A DNA stretch of 64,000 nucleotides from Paraburkholderia fungorum (GTDB lineage: Bacteria > Pseudomonadota > Gammaproteobacteria > Burkholderiales > Burkholderiaceae), in NCBI RefSeq assembly GCF_003610895.1, contig NZ_MCAS01000005.1, forward strand, positions 62,001 through 126,000, read 5' to 3'. Within the stretch, counting starts at the first letter, position 1, and each line of letters begins with the position of its first letter. The position numbers were made by a program, and so were the translations under genes. Positions 46,023-55,424 of the stretch are shown piece after piece. The notes beneath the pieces were generated by a model. It ran no database searches, was not told the origin of the DNA, and was given only the letters and a program-made list of their open reading frames with translations.

Positions 46023-47248
46023 TTCCGATCAAACCGGCGCCTGCCGACATCGGCAACGGCGTCATCAAGGCGTTCACGTCGCCGGGCAGCATTCGTCTGA
46101 TGTCGTTGCCGCCTCTGGCGCTGTATGTGCACTTTCCGTGGTGCGTGCGCAAGTGTCCGTATTGCGATTTCAACTCGCACGAGTGGAAAGGCGACACGTT
46201 CCCGGAGACCGAATATCTCGACGCGCTGCGTGCCGATCTGGAGTTGGCGCTGCCGCTTGTGTGGGGACGCCAGGTGCATACGGTGTTCATTGGCGGCGGC
46301 ACGCCCAGCTTGCTGTCGGCAGCCGGACTCGACCGGATGCTGTCCGACGTGCGCGCGCTCCTGCCGCTCGACGCCGATGCGGAAATCACGCTTGAAGCCA
46401 ACCCGGGCACGTTCGAGGCCGCCAAGTTCGCGCAGTTTCGCGCAAGCGGCGTGAACCGCCTGTCGGTGGGTATCCAGAGTTTCAATGAGGCGCATCTGAA
46501 AGCGCTCGGCCGGATTCACGACTCGACGCAGGCTCGCCGTGCCGTCGAAGTGGCCGCGACGACCTTCGACAACTTCAACCTCGATCTGATGTTCGCGCTG
46601 CCGCAGCAGACGCTCGCGCAATGTCAGGCCGACGTGGAGACGGCGTTGTCATTCTCGCCGCCGCATTTGTCCCTGTACCACCTCACGCTCGAACCGAACA
46701 CGCTGTTTGCGAAATTCCCGCCGGCGCTCCCCGACGACGATGCTTCCGCCGACATGCAGGACTGGATTCATGAACGCACGACGGCGGCCGGTTACGGGCG
46801 CTATGAAGTGTCCGCGTATGCGCAGCCGCATCGGCAGAGCAAGCACAATCTGAATTACTGGCGCTTCGGCGACTATCTCGGCATCGGCGCGGGCGCGCAT
46901 ACCAAGCTGTCGTTTCCAAACCGCGTACTGCGCCAGATGCGTTACAAGCATCCGACCACTTTCATCGAGCAGGCGTTGTCCGGCACCGCCGTGCAGGAAG
47001 AACATGAGGTCGGGCCGCGCGATCTGCCGTTCGAGTTCATGCTGAACGCGCTGCGACTGGTGGAAGGATTTCCGGTGCATCGTTTCATCGAACGCACGGG
47101 AATGTCGATGACCTCGATCGAACCGGCCTTGCAGGAAGCGGAACGGCGCAAGCTGATTACGCGCGACCACGAAAAGATCACGCCGACGCCGCTTGGCCAG
47201 GCCTTCCTGAACGATCTGCAGGCGCTGTTTCTGAAGGATCCGCAGTAA
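46019..47248 (+). CDS. hemW: HemW heme chaperone, radical SAM protein
   Basis: A 409-residue radical SAM superfamily protein with the iron-sulfur motif C42-x3-C46-x2-C49 (WCVRKCPYC), GGGTPSLL, and the C-terminal HemN-like domain. It is a HemW heme carrier, formerly called oxygen-independent coproporphyrinogen III oxidase-like; true HemN proteins differ. Translation starts at a GTG overlapping rdgB. The N terminus is about 30 residues longer than usual; an in-frame ATG later at MSLPPLALYV (about residue 28) is an alternative start. Confidence 0.93.
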   Translation: MIPIKPAPADIGNGVIKAFTSPGSIRLMSLPPLALYVHFPWCVRKCPYCDFNSHEWKGDTFPETEYLDALRADLELALPLVWGRQVHTVFIGGGTPSLLSAAGLDRMLSDVRALLPLDADAEITLEANPGTFEAAKFAQFRASGVNRLSVGIQSFNEAHLKALGRIHDSTQARRAVEVAATTFDNFNLDLMFALPQQTLAQCQADVETALSFSPPHLSLYHLTLEPNTLFAKFPPALPDDDASADMQDWIHERTTAAGYGRYEVSAYAQPHRQSKHNLNYWRFGDYLGIGAGAHTKLSFPNRVLRQMRYKHPTTFIEQALSGTAVQEEHEVGPRDLPFEFMLNALRLVEGFPVHRFIERTGMSMTSIEPALQEAERRKLITRDHEKITPTPLGQAFLNDLQALFLKDPQ

Positions 47249-47312
47249 TTGCAGACGCTGCAGACCCGCGGAGCACCGCAACGGGGATTTTTCAGGTTAC
47301 AATTTCGGGCTT

Positions 47313-47402
47313 GGAGGTGTGGCCGAGCGGTTTAAGGCACCGGTCTTGAAAACCGGCGAAGGAGTGATCCTTCCGTGAGTTCGAATCTCACCGCCTCCGC
47401 CA
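47313..47402 (+). tRNA. tRNA-Ser (anticodon TGA)
   Basis: A 90-base class II tRNA with encoded CCA. The acceptor stem GGAGGTG pairs with CGCCTCC, the anticodon loop TCTTGAAAA gives TGA, and there is a long variable arm (GGAGTGATCC region). Confidence 0.97.
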
Positions 47403-47414
47403 GACACTCAATAG

Positions 47415-47440
47415 AAACGGGCCGCTCGGCCCGTTTTTCA
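47415..47440 (+). terminator. Rho-independent terminator after tRNA-Ser
   Basis: Stem ACGGGCC with GCTC loop and complement, followed by a run of five T. Confidence 0.88.
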
Positions 47441-47606
47441 TTTCTGACGATCAAACAACCCGCCCGTTGGCGAATGCGCAACGTGTCAAACGGGTAAGCA
47501 ACTGTAAATGACGCCCGATTAGACCGCGGTTCCGTAATTTGCCGTCACACGGCAAACCGAACGAATGCGGCCCCGGGTTCCTCCAACTCACAAAGAGGGA
47601 GGAATC

Positions 47607-47780
47607 ATGGTCAAGTTACTGTTTGCGATAGGTTTCGCACTGGGCCTGTCCGGATGTGTCGTCGCGCCACCTTACGGCTACGCACCGGCATACGGATATG
47701 CTCCCGGCTACTACGCTGCGCCGAGCGTCAGCGTGGGTGTTGGCGTCGGCGGTTATTACGGCGGCCACGGGCGGTGGTAG
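47607..47780 (+). CDS. Small Tyr/Gly-rich lipoprotein
   Basis: A 57-residue protein with lipobox LSGC (Cys 17) and a low-complexity Tyr/Ala/Pro/Gly tail (YGYAPAYGYAPGYYA). AGAGGGAGG precedes the ATG at 47607. Such tiny lipoproteins are common in Burkholderia and of unknown role. It lies upstream of another exported protein on the same strand. Confidence 0.75.
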   Translation: MVKLLFAIGFALGLSGCVVAPPYGYAPAYGYAPGYYAAPSVSVGVGVGGYYGGHGRW

Positions 47781-47936
47781 CGGTGGTACTTTCGGGCCAG
47801 GCTCGCTCCTGGCCAAGTTCGTACCGGCCAATTGCTCGGCATTGCCCGCATTAAGGGGAACCCCTCCCTCAACATCTCGCTCCCATGGTCGATATCAAGA
47901 CTATGTGTGCCGTCAGCACACGCCAGGGAGTCGATC

Positions 47937-48395
47937 ATGAAAGTCCGTACTTTGGCCTTTGCACTCATTTGGGTTGCCGCGAGCGCAGGCGTATCGTCCG
48001 CGTTCGCAGGCACCTCAACGTCGCCTTCCGACGACGATAGCGCAGCGGTGTTCGGCGCAGCCAGGCTGTCAAATCTGCAGGACGTCGGCGGCAGCGCGAA
48101 AGTTGGCACGTCCGCGGCTTCGGCAGGCGCCAATGTGCTGCGAGGCGCAAGCGGCAACATCGGCGTGAATATCGCGGCCGGGGCGCTGAATGCGCAGGCC
48201 AACCAGATCGCCCTCATCGACACACCGCAGGCCGCGATCACCTCACAACAGAATCTGCATACTGTTGCACAGTTGACAGGCAACGCCACCGCAAAACTCG
48301 GCGCCGGATCGCTGTCGGCAGTGAGCGGCAACGTCGGCGTGAATATCGCCTCCGGCGTGGGCAATGCCCAGTTCAACGGACTCGTGATTCACTGA
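47937..48395 (+). CDS. Exported protein with two Fap-amyloid-like repeats
   Basis: A 152-residue secreted protein: signal peptide about 1-24 (ASAGVSSAFAG). It contains two imperfect repeats with the pattern SGN[IV]GVNIA[AS]GxxNAQxN, at 71-89 and 129-147. This resembles repeat units of Fap-type functional amyloid subunits, but the identity is from memory and not searched. No fap export genes are in the window. AGGGAG precedes the ATG at 47937; a longer in-frame start at 47832 would disrupt the signal peptide. Confidence 0.7.
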   Translation: MKVRTLAFALIWVAASAGVSSAFAGTSTSPSDDDSAAVFGAARLSNLQDVGGSAKVGTSAASAGANVLRGASGNIGVNIAAGALNAQANQIALIDTPQAAITSQQNLHTVAQLTGNATAKLGAGSLSAVSGNVGVNIASGVGNAQFNGLVIH

Positions 48396-48423
48396 ACCAG
48401 CGACGTCTCGACACCGCCACGAC

Positions 48424-48828
48424 TTAAACCAGCGCGGTCGCCTCGACCTCGACCTTCAGGCCGTAATGCAGATGAGGGACCGGCACGACGGCACGCGCCG
48501 GCCGCGTATCGCCCGCCCAGCGCGCGTAGATCTGATTGAAGCTCGCCCAATGCTCGACATCGGCGATATAGACACGCACCTGCACCAGTTGCGCAATGCT
48601 GCTGCCGGCGCCTTCGAGCGCCGCCTGAAGATTCGCCAGCACCTGCTCAGCCTGAACCTCGAACGAGGCGTCGGCGAGCTTTTCGCCCTGTGCGTTGATC
48701 GGTAACTGTCCCGAGACGAAAACAAACCCATTCGCAATCGCGACATGGCTGTAATGGCCACCCGGCTTCGCCAGAGCAGCGGGATTGTCCAGGTGCGGCA
48801 GATGCGGCTCGTGCTGGCTAACAGCCAT
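48424..48828 (-). CDS. RidA/YjgF/Rid family protein
   Basis: A 134-residue Rid-family protein. Many members hydrolyse reactive enamine/imine intermediates from PLP enzymes. The pattern LPINAQGEKLADASFEVQAEQVL, LVQVRVYIADVEHW and the C-terminal VEVEATA are typical; the catalytic Arg is in QVRVY. GGAG is 9 bases before the ATG. Substrate is unknown and it stands alone on the minus strand. Confidence 0.9.
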   Translation of the reverse strand: MAVSQHEPHLPHLDNPAALAKPGGHYSHVAIANGFVFVSGQLPINAQGEKLADASFEVQAEQVLANLQAALEGAGSSIAQLVQVRVYIADVEHWASFNQIYARWAGDTRPARAVVPVPHLHYGLKVEVEATALV

Positions 48829-48937
48829 AAATACAACTCCAGAAGGGAACGCGCCCAAGCGGCGCATGGCAGCGCGAGAGGTGCCGCATGCCGCTCGCCA
48901 CGCGTGTCATACGACGTGTCACACGACATGTCACATG

Positions 48938-49165
48938 CTAGGCAAGCGCATCCAGTTTCTCACGCGCGTCGGCGCAACGGCGATTCAGGTCACGGTGCAT
49001 CAACTGGCTGTCGAGTAGCGCCGATACATCAGACAAACCGTAATCAAAGCGCAAGACGTATTCGATGTCTGTGTAATCGTGATAGGCGCCGCTGTCTGCC
49101 AGCTTCTGCGCTTCGGCAAAGGCAGCATGTTGCCGCTCGCCGTTCATCAAGTCTCTGATCGCCAT
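48938..49165 (-). CDS. Small hypothetical protein of 75 residues
   Basis: A short acidic-to-neutral helical protein beginning MAIRDLMNGERQHAAFA and containing YTDIEYVLRFDYGLSDVSALLDSQL. GGAG precedes the ATG at 49165 by 9 bases. The frame continues upstream to 49213, but starts there lack a ribosome-binding site. I do not recognise a family. Confidence 0.55.
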   Translation of the reverse strand: MAIRDLMNGERQHAAFAEAQKLADSGAYHDYTDIEYVLRFDYGLSDVSALLDSQLMHRDLNRRCADAREKLDALA

Positions 49166-49386
49166 GATTGCCGCTCCGAGGAACAGTGGCTCCATCATAG
49201 CAATGCAAATCAAAACGCACGGTAGCGCGCACGCAACACCTGGTGTTTTCCGTAGACACGCTGACTAGCGCTGCGCGCAGACACAAGCTTGCAGCGCGTT
49301 TCGGCGACGGAACAATGATCCGCCTCGAGCAACGGGCTCGCGTCTCATGCAGCCGCCGCATACGGCCCAAGCCAAATCAGGCCGCT

Positions 49387-50607
49387 TCAAACCGCAGCGA
49401 CGGGCGCCTTCATGCCGTGCCATTTGACAACCAGAATCCGGCCGACGTAACACAACACACCTGCAACACCCACCACGACACCCATGCCCTTGGGCGAACC
49501 GTCCTGCCAGAGTCCGACAGCGAGGCTCGACACCGCGCCGAGCGCCAACTGCACGGCTCCGAACACGGCGGCGGCTGCGCCCGCGTTCACCGGATAGCGA
49601 TGCATCAGGTCGGTTGTGCAGTTAGCGGACAGCAGCCCAACCACGCCGACCACGAAGAACAGACCAAACACGATCGACCAGAGTCCGCCCCACCCCGTCA
49701 GAGAAACGAGGCAGACGAACAGGGAGGCGATGCAACTCACGGTTGCGGCAAACGAAATGATCGGCAGCGAACCGAGCCGCCCGACGAGACGCGTATTCAT
49801 GAAATTGCCGAACATGATGCCGACGATATTCAGTGCGAACAGAAAGCCGTAATGCTGCGCCGACACGTGGAAATATTCGATATACACGAACGGCGTCGCG
49901 GTGATGTACGCGAACATCGAGGCGAACGCCATGCCGCCGCACAGCATGTGCCCCCACGCGACCGGATCGCGCAGTAACCTGCCGTAGGCGCCGAACGATT
50001 TCAGCAGCGCCGAATGCGCGCGCTTTTCGGGCGGCCACGTTTCCGGCACTTTGAGAAACGCGGTCACCGCGCACACCGAACCGAACAGCGTCAGCACGAT
50101 AAAGACGACGCGCCAGCCGCCGAGCAACAGCAACTGGCCGCCGATCAGCGGCGCGAGCAATGGCCCGATCGACGTGACGATGGCGAGCATCGACAGCACG
50201 CGCGCGGCGTCGGTCGGCCCGTGCGCGTCGCGGGCGATTGCGCGCGCCAGCACCGAGGCTGCGCCCGCGCCGAGCGCCTGGACGAAGCGGAACGTCACCA
50301 GCGAGCCGATCGAAAACGACAGCGCGCAAGCCACGCTCGCCAGCGCATACATGATGATGCCGCCGAGCAGCACAGGCCGGCGGCCATAGCTGTCCGACAG
50401 CGGGCCATAGAGCAGCATGCCGATCGAAAAGCCGAACATGAAGCTGGTGAGCGTGGTTTGCGCGGCACCCGTGCTGATGGCGAATGCCTGCGCGATGGTC
50501 GGCAGGCTTGGCAGATACATATCGATGGAAATCGGCCCGCACGCGGCAAGCGCACCGAGCAACAGAATCAGCCGGCCATCGGGCCGGCGTCTGGTGACGT
50601 GAGACAT
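49387..50607 (-). CDS. Bcr/CflA-family multidrug efflux transporter
   Basis: A 406-residue major facilitator protein with 12 predicted helices. The family start LLGALAACGPISIDMYLPSLPTIAQAF is characteristic of Bcr/CflA drug exporters, and YGPLSDSYGRRPVLL is the MFS motif A loop. It likely exports antibiotics or other small compounds with proton antiport. The ATG at 50607 follows no operon partner. Upstream frames are non-coding extensions. Confidence 0.9.
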   Translation of the reverse strand: MSHVTRRRPDGRLILLLGALAACGPISIDMYLPSLPTIAQAFAISTGAAQTTLTSFMFGFSIGMLLYGPLSDSYGRRPVLLGGIIMYALASVACALSFSIGSLVTFRFVQALGAGAASVLARAIARDAHGPTDAARVLSMLAIVTSIGPLLAPLIGGQLLLLGGWRVVFIVLTLFGSVCAVTAFLKVPETWPPEKRAHSALLKSFGAYGRLLRDPVAWGHMLCGGMAFASMFAYITATPFVYIEYFHVSAQHYGFLFALNIVGIMFGNFMNTRLVGRLGSLPIISFAATVSCIASLFVCLVSLTGWGGLWSIVFGLFFVVGVVGLLSANCTTDLMHRYPVNAGAAAAVFGAVQLALGAVSSLAVGLWQDGSPKGMGVVVGVAGVLCYVGRILVVKWHGMKAPVAAV

Positions 50608-50866
50608 GGGAATCCAGATGAAGCGCCGCGCCGTGATCGGCGGCGAAACGCGGTGAAACGGGGTAAACAGCGGCTTGACGGCCACAATTGTACGCGACAG
50701 CTCAAGCATCCGCCGCACCCGAGCCACGGCTGAACGGACCGCCCATACGCCGCGACAGCCGCGTCGCCGATCGGTTAAGCTGCCGCGAGAACGCTTCGGG
50801 GCGCGGCACAACGCCGCGCACAGCGTCCCACACCTGAACCCAACCCCGCCCTATCCCGACGCTGAC

Positions 50867-51481
50867 ATGACTGCTTTCCTGCTGATCTGGAGCCCCAAGA
50901 AATGGCCATGGCCCGAGTTACCCGACGTAGCGAAGCGGGTTGCCGCGGGCGTGGCGGTGGCTGACGTCTGGGGTTGCGGATTTGCCCGCAGCATCCTGCC
51001 GGGCGACCGCGTCTTCCTGCACCGTGTCGCCAAGGAACCCAAGGGCATTTTCGGCTCGGGCTACGTCACGCGCGCGCCGTACGAGGTCCCCGACCCGGCG
51101 ACGAAGCGTGGCTACCGGCTGTGCATCGACTTCGTGTATGACTGGGTGGTCGATGCCCACGAGGGTGTCGTGATTCCCCGTGACATGTTGCGCGCGCATC
51201 CCTTTTCGGTACAAACATGGGATGCACAGAGCTCCGGCACAGTCATCAAGCCCATCGCCGAAGGCGCATTGGAAAAGCGCTGGGCCGAACTCACGGGCAA
51301 GCGCAAGCCACCGAAACTCGACGAGCCACGGGGCCTCATTCGCTCGAGCAAGGTAACTGCTCACAAAGCGGCAGCGGAAAAAACCGCGGCAGAAAGTCGC
51401 GCGAGGACAAAGCCGGAGCCGGAGAAGAAGAAACCGGCAACGAAACGCACACACAAGACCCAGACCCCGCCCAGGGGTTGA
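50867..51481 (+). CDS. EVE/PUA-like domain protein with basic tail
   Basis: A 204-residue protein. The N-terminal 130 residues (LIWSPKKWPW, WGCGFARSILPGDRVFLHRV, GIFGSGYVTRAPYEV) look like an EVE/PUA-type domain, a fold often used to recognise modified bases. The last 70 residues are Lys/Ala/Pro-rich and probably disordered. The domain assignment is tentative. It is followed by the repeat-bearing spacer before hemL. Confidence 0.6.
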   Translation: MTAFLLIWSPKKWPWPELPDVAKRVAAGVAVADVWGCGFARSILPGDRVFLHRVAKEPKGIFGSGYVTRAPYEVPDPATKRGYRLCIDFVYDWVVDAHEGVVIPRDMLRAHPFSVQTWDAQSSGTVIKPIAEGALEKRWAELTGKRKPPKLDEPRGLIRSSKVTAHKAAAEKTAAESRARTKPEPEKKKPATKRTHKTQTPPRG

Positions 51482-51634
51482 TGAAGTACCGCTACGGCGC
51501 GCGCAGCGCCGCCGGAAGTATGACTGCTGTGTCACTGACGCCGAATGTGCGGGAGCACAGATTCCAGATGCACCACTACCGTGGCTGCGCGGGGGACCCG
51601 CTTATGAGCTGGCGGTGTGAGCCGCTTTCTTTTG

Positions 51635-51669
51635 CCTACTTTTCTTTGCGGCAGGCAAAGAAAAGTAGG
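51635..51669. repeat. Palindromic repeat element (15-bp perfect stem)
   Basis: CCTACTTTTCTTTGC pairs perfectly with GCAAAGAAAAGTAGG across a GGCAG loop. A hairpin of this kind (CCTACTTT..CTTTGC) recurs in Burkholderia/Paraburkholderia genomes as I recall it, suggesting a REP-like family. The surrounding gap 51482-51920 is otherwise a low-complexity, A-rich spacer (AACAAAGCAAGGAAAGGCC type) without genes. Confidence 0.75.
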
Positions 51670-51920
51670 TGCCGCCCCGCACAGGGGCAACACTAATAAT
51701 CCAATAACAAAGCAAGGAAAGGCCAACGCCATAGGCGCACAGCCAAACCGGACCACTAAGAAAACAAGGAAAGGCCAAAACCAAAGCCTCCGGCAAAAAA
51801 CACAGAAACAAGCCCAAAACCCCTTCCCCCCGACTCCGGTACAATTTCCCCACCAACCAGACGGCGCCGCGCGAAGCGCGAGAACCACAGCCGCTGCGCA
51901 ACCAGATCCCATCCATCGCC

Positions 51921-53204
51921 ATGTCCAGAAACGAAACCCTTTTCGAGCGCGCCCAGCGCACCATCCCCGGCGGCGTGAACTCCCCGGTCCGCGCCTTCCG
52001 GTCCGTAGGCGGCACCCCGCGCTTCATCGAGCGCGCGCAAGGCCCTTACTTCTGGGACGCGGACGGCCAACGCTATACCGACTACATCGGCTCGTGGGGC
52101 CCGATGATCCTCGGCCACGTGCACCCGGAAGTGCTGGAAGCCGTCCAGCGGGTACTGGCCAACGGCTTCTCCTTCGGCGCGCCAACCGAATCGGAAGTGG
52201 AAATCGCCGAAGAAATCTGCAAGCTGGTGCCGTCGATCGAACAGGTCCGCATGGTATCGAGCGGCACCGAAGCGACCATGAGCGCGCTGCGTCTCGCGCG
52301 CGGCTTCACGAACCGCAGCCGCATCGTCAAATTCGAAGGCTGCTATCACGGCCACGCGGACAGCCTGCTGGTCAAAGCCGGTTCGGGCCTGCTCACGTTC
52401 GGCAATCCGACGTCGGCGGGCGTGCCGGTCGATATCGCCAAACACACCACGGTGCTCGAGTACAACAACGTCGCGGAACTCGAAGAAGCGTTCAAGGCGT
52501 TCGGCAACGAGATCGCCTCGGTGATCGTCGAGCCGGTGGCCGGCAACATGAACCTCGTGCGCGCCACGCCCGAATTCCTGCAAGCCTTGCGGCGCCTGTG
52601 TACCGAATATGGCTCGGTACTGATTTTCGACGAAGTGATGTGCGGTTTCCGCGTCGCCCTGGGTGGCGCGCAAGAGGTCTACGGCATCACGCCGGACCTG
52701 ACGTGCCTGGGCAAGGTGATCGGCGGCGGCATGCCGGCGGCGGCCTTCGGCGGCCGGCGCGACATCATGGCTCACCTCGCGCCGCTTGGCGGCGTCTATC
52801 AGGCGGGCACGCTGTCGGGCAATCCGATCGCGGTTGCCGCGGGCCTGAAGACATTGCAACTGATCCAGGCGCCGGGCTTCTACGACACGCTCACGGCGCG
52901 CACTACGCGCCTCGCGCAAGGCCTCGCCAACGTCGCGCGCGAAGCGAAGGTGCCGTTCGCGGCCGATTCGCTCGGCGGCATGTTCGGCCTCTACTTCACC
53001 GAGTCGGTCCCGACCAGCTTCGCCGAAGTCACGAAGAGCGATGTGCCGCGCTTCAATGCGTTCTTCCACAAGATGCTCGACGCGGGCGTGTACTTCGCGC
53101 CGTCGGCCTATGAAGCGGGCTTTGTTTCGATCGCGCACGACGACGCGATCATCGATGCCACGATCGATGCGGCGCGCGGCGCGTTCGCCTCGCTCGCGGC
53201 CTGA
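51921..53204 (+). CDS. hemL: Glutamate-1-semialdehyde 2,1-aminomutase
   Basis: A 427-residue PLP enzyme that forms 5-aminolevulinate in the C5 heme pathway. The PLP lysine is K265 ([10 protein letters not shown]), with SSGTEATM at 113-120, [10 protein letters not shown] and FDEVMCGFR. Length and sequence are standard. RibD follows on the same strand. Confidence 0.97.
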   Translation: MSRNETLFERAQRTIPGGVNSPVRAFRSVGGTPRFIERAQGPYFWDADGQRYTDYIGSWGPMILGHVHPEVLEAVQRVLANGFSFGAPTESEVEIAEEICKLVPSIEQVRMVSSGTEATMSALRLARGFTNRSRIVKFEGCYHGHADSLLVKAGSGLLTFGNPTSAGVPVDIAKHTTVLEYNNVAELEEAFKAFGNEIASVIVEPVAGNMNLVRATPEFLQALRRLCTEYGSVLIFDEVMCGFRVALGGAQEVYGITPDLTCLGKVIGGGMPAAAFGGRRDIMAHLAPLGGVYQAGTLSGNPIAVAAGLKTLQLIQAPGFYDTLTARTTRLAQGLANVAREAKVPFAADSLGGMFGLYFTESVPTSFAEVTKSDVPRFNAFFHKMLDAGVYFAPSAYEAGFVSIAHDDAIIDATIDAARGAFASLAA

Positions 53205-53270
53205 GACCGGCGCGACACGGAACCCGCCGAAACCCAATACTGCCTAGCCACCGCACCCGACCGGATACCG

Positions 53271-54440
53271 ATGTTTTCGCAAACCGACTTCGTCCATATG
53301 GAACGCGCGCTCGCGCTGGCCAAGCGCGGCATGTACACGACCGACCCGAATCCGCGCGTCGGCTGCGTACTCGTCAAGAACGGCGAGGTGATCGGCGAAG
53401 GCTTCACGCAACCGGCCGGCCAGGATCATGCCGAAGTGCGCGCGCTGAAAGACGCGCGTTCGCGCGGCCATGATCTGCGCGGCGCCACGGCCTACGTGAC
53501 GCTCGAGCCGTGCAGCCATTTCGGCCGCACGCCGCCGTGCGCGAATGCGCTGATCGAAGCGCAGGTCGAGCGCGTGGTCGCGGCGATGGAAGATCCCAAT
53601 CCGCAAGTCTCCGGACGTGGCCTCAAGATGCTGCGCGACGCCGGCATCGAGGTGCGTTGCGGGCTGCTCGCCAACGAAGCGCACGAACTGAACATCGGCT
53701 TCGTGTCGCGCATGACGCGCGGCCGCCCCTGGGTCCGCATGAAAGTGGCCGCCTCGCTGGACGGCCGCACTGGCCTGCCATCGGGCATCAGCCAATGGAT
53801 TACCGGCGAAACGGCGCGCGCCGACGGTCACGCGTGGCGCGCCCGGGCGTCGGCCATTCTGACGGGCATCGGCACCGTCAGGGAAGACGATCCGCGCATG
53901 ACCGTGCGCGCTGTCGATACACCGCGCCAGCCGCAACGCGTACTGATCGACAGCCAGCTCGACGTGCCGCCCGGGGCGCAGATTCTGGCCGGCGCACCTA
54001 CGCTGATTTTCTGCGGCAACCTCGATGAGCGCCATGCCGAACGTGCCAGCGCGCTGCGCGAGCGCGGCGCGGAGATCGTGCAACTGGCGAACGCGGCGGG
54101 CAAAGTCGATCTGCCTGCCATGCTGAAAGTGCTCGGCGAGCGTAACGTGAACGAACTGCACGTCGAGGCTGGCTACAAGCTGAACGGCTCGCTGCTGCGC
54201 GAAGGCTGCGTCGACGAACTGCTGGTCTATCTCGCGCCCAGCCTGCTCGGCATGGATTCGATGAGCATGTTCAATCTGAGCGCGCCGGAAACGCTCGAAG
54301 GTCGCACGCAACTGAATTTCCACGCGGTCGACCGGATCGGCGACGATCTGCGGATTCTCGCGCGCTTCGTGCCCCGCTCGGTGCCGCAACCGGCAAGCGA
54401 AGCCGGGACCGGGCCCGCACCCCAACCAACTTCGAATTGA
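53271..54440 (+). CDS. ribD: Bifunctional riboflavin biosynthesis protein RibD
   Basis: A 389-residue bifunctional enzyme: a deaminase (zinc site H53-A-E55, and C81/C90 in PCSHFGRTPPC) and a C-terminal reductase domain (GRPWVRMKVAASLDGRTGLPSG). It makes 5-amino-6-ribitylamino-uracil phosphate. RibE follows 15 bases after its stop. Confidence 0.97.
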   Translation: MFSQTDFVHMERALALAKRGMYTTDPNPRVGCVLVKNGEVIGEGFTQPAGQDHAEVRALKDARSRGHDLRGATAYVTLEPCSHFGRTPPCANALIEAQVERVVAAMEDPNPQVSGRGLKMLRDAGIEVRCGLLANEAHELNIGFVSRMTRGRPWVRMKVAASLDGRTGLPSGISQWITGETARADGHAWRARASAILTGIGTVREDDPRMTVRAVDTPRQPQRVLIDSQLDVPPGAQILAGAPTLIFCGNLDERHAERASALRERGAEIVQLANAAGKVDLPAMLKVLGERNVNELHVEAGYKLNGSLLREGCVDELLVYLAPSLLGMDSMSMFNLSAPETLEGRTQLNFHAVDRIGDDLRILARFVPRSVPQPASEAGTGPAPQPTSN

Positions 54441-54455
54441 TCAAGGATTAGCACG

Positions 54456-55091
54456 ATGTTTACAGGAATCGTCGCGGCAGTGGGCCGCATCGAATCAGTC
54501 AAACCCCTCGGCACCGATGGGGACGCGGGCGTGCGCCTGAACGTCGAAGCCGGCGGTCTCGATCTCGAAGACGTCCAGCTCGGCGACAGCATCACGATCC
54601 AGGGCGCCTGCATGACGGTCGTGGCAAAAACGGCGCATTCGTTCGAAGTCGACGTGTCGCGTGAAAGCCTGAACTGCACGGCAGGCCTGGGTGATCCGGG
54701 CGAAGTCAATCTCGAGAAAGCGCTGCGTGCGCATGACCGGCTCGGCGGACATATCGTCTCCGGTCACGTGGACGGCCTTGGCACGGTCACGCACTTTGCT
54801 CCGGTCGGCGAATCGCACGAACTGCGCGTGCTGGCGCCGCGCGAGATCGGCCGCTATCTGGCTTATAAAGGCTCGATCACGGTCAACGGCGTGAGCCTGA
54901 CCGTCAACTCGGTCAAAGATCGCGACGACGGCTGCGAGTTTTCGATCAACCTGATTCCGCACACCGTGCAGGTGACGTCGCTGAAGAATTTGCGCGAAGG
55001 TTCACCGGTCAATCTGGAGATCGACCTGATTGCGCGGTATGTGGAGCGGATGCTCAGCACGTCGCAGGATGGCCATAACCCATTGAAATAA
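54456..55091 (+). CDS. ribE: Riboflavin synthase alpha subunit
   Basis: A 211-residue riboflavin synthase with two lumazine-binding repeats; MFTGIVAAVGRIE starts the first. It joins two lumazines to form riboflavin. The last 17 codons coincide with the left attachment repeat of a genomic island (55041-55069). An alternative ribE tail is found at 61003-61068, so the C terminus here may be supplied by the island. Confidence 0.96.
   Translation: MFTGIVAAVGRIESVKPLGTDGDAGVRLNVEAGGLDLEDVQLGDSITIQGACMTVVAKTAHSFEVDVSRESLNCTAGLGDPGEVNLEKALRAHDRLGGHIVSGHVDGLGTVTHFAPVGESHELRVLAPREIGRYLAYKGSITVNGVSLTVNSVKDRDDGCEFSINLIPHTVQVTSLKNLREGSPVNLEIDLIARYVERMLSTSQDGHNPLK
55041..55069. repeat. Left attachment repeat, attL
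   Basis: Sequence begins GTGGAGCGGATGCTC and ends CGTCGCAGGA. It is identical to 61018-61046. In ribE it encodes VERMLSTSQ plus two bases. Confidence 0.88.
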
Positions 55092-55156
55092 CTACGTTTT
55101 TAGCCAACCGACTGTCTACGGTCGTCCGGCCAGATCCAGCCAAATCTACGGTATTG

Positions 55157-55208
55157 TGACGGTATACTTGACGGTATACCGTCGTTTTTTGCGCCAAGTA
55201 TACCGTCA
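55157..55208. repeat. TGACGGTAT motifs at the left island end
   Basis: TGACGGTAT at 55157-55165 and 55169-55177 (12-bp phase) with an inverted ATACCGTCA at 55200-55208. The pair with the same phase recurs at the right end. Motifs of this sort are seen beside tyrosine-integrase genes in related bacteria (from memory), so they may be integrase arm-binding sites. Confidence 0.65.
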
Positions 55209-55424
55209 CGCCTCCCGAAAAAAGCCTCCCAGGAGCACCTAAACCCGCTGTCTGCCGCCGGCATTGGGATCGGCGGTGATGCCCTGAGATCGGGCAGCGC
55301 GGACAATTCGCGGATTTCAGTGGTTTCCTACGTATATCGCTCGCCATTGAAAAGCTGCAAGTCGAACGCCACATCAGCTATCCGTCACGCAGCGGGACTA
55401 CCCGTTAGGACTGGAGTCGCCGTC

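Noticed and set aside
53271..55091. FMN riboswitch near the riboflavin genes
   Set aside because: No conserved FMN aptamer is evident upstream of ribD, and ribD and ribE follow hemL closely, so I do not call a riboswitch here.
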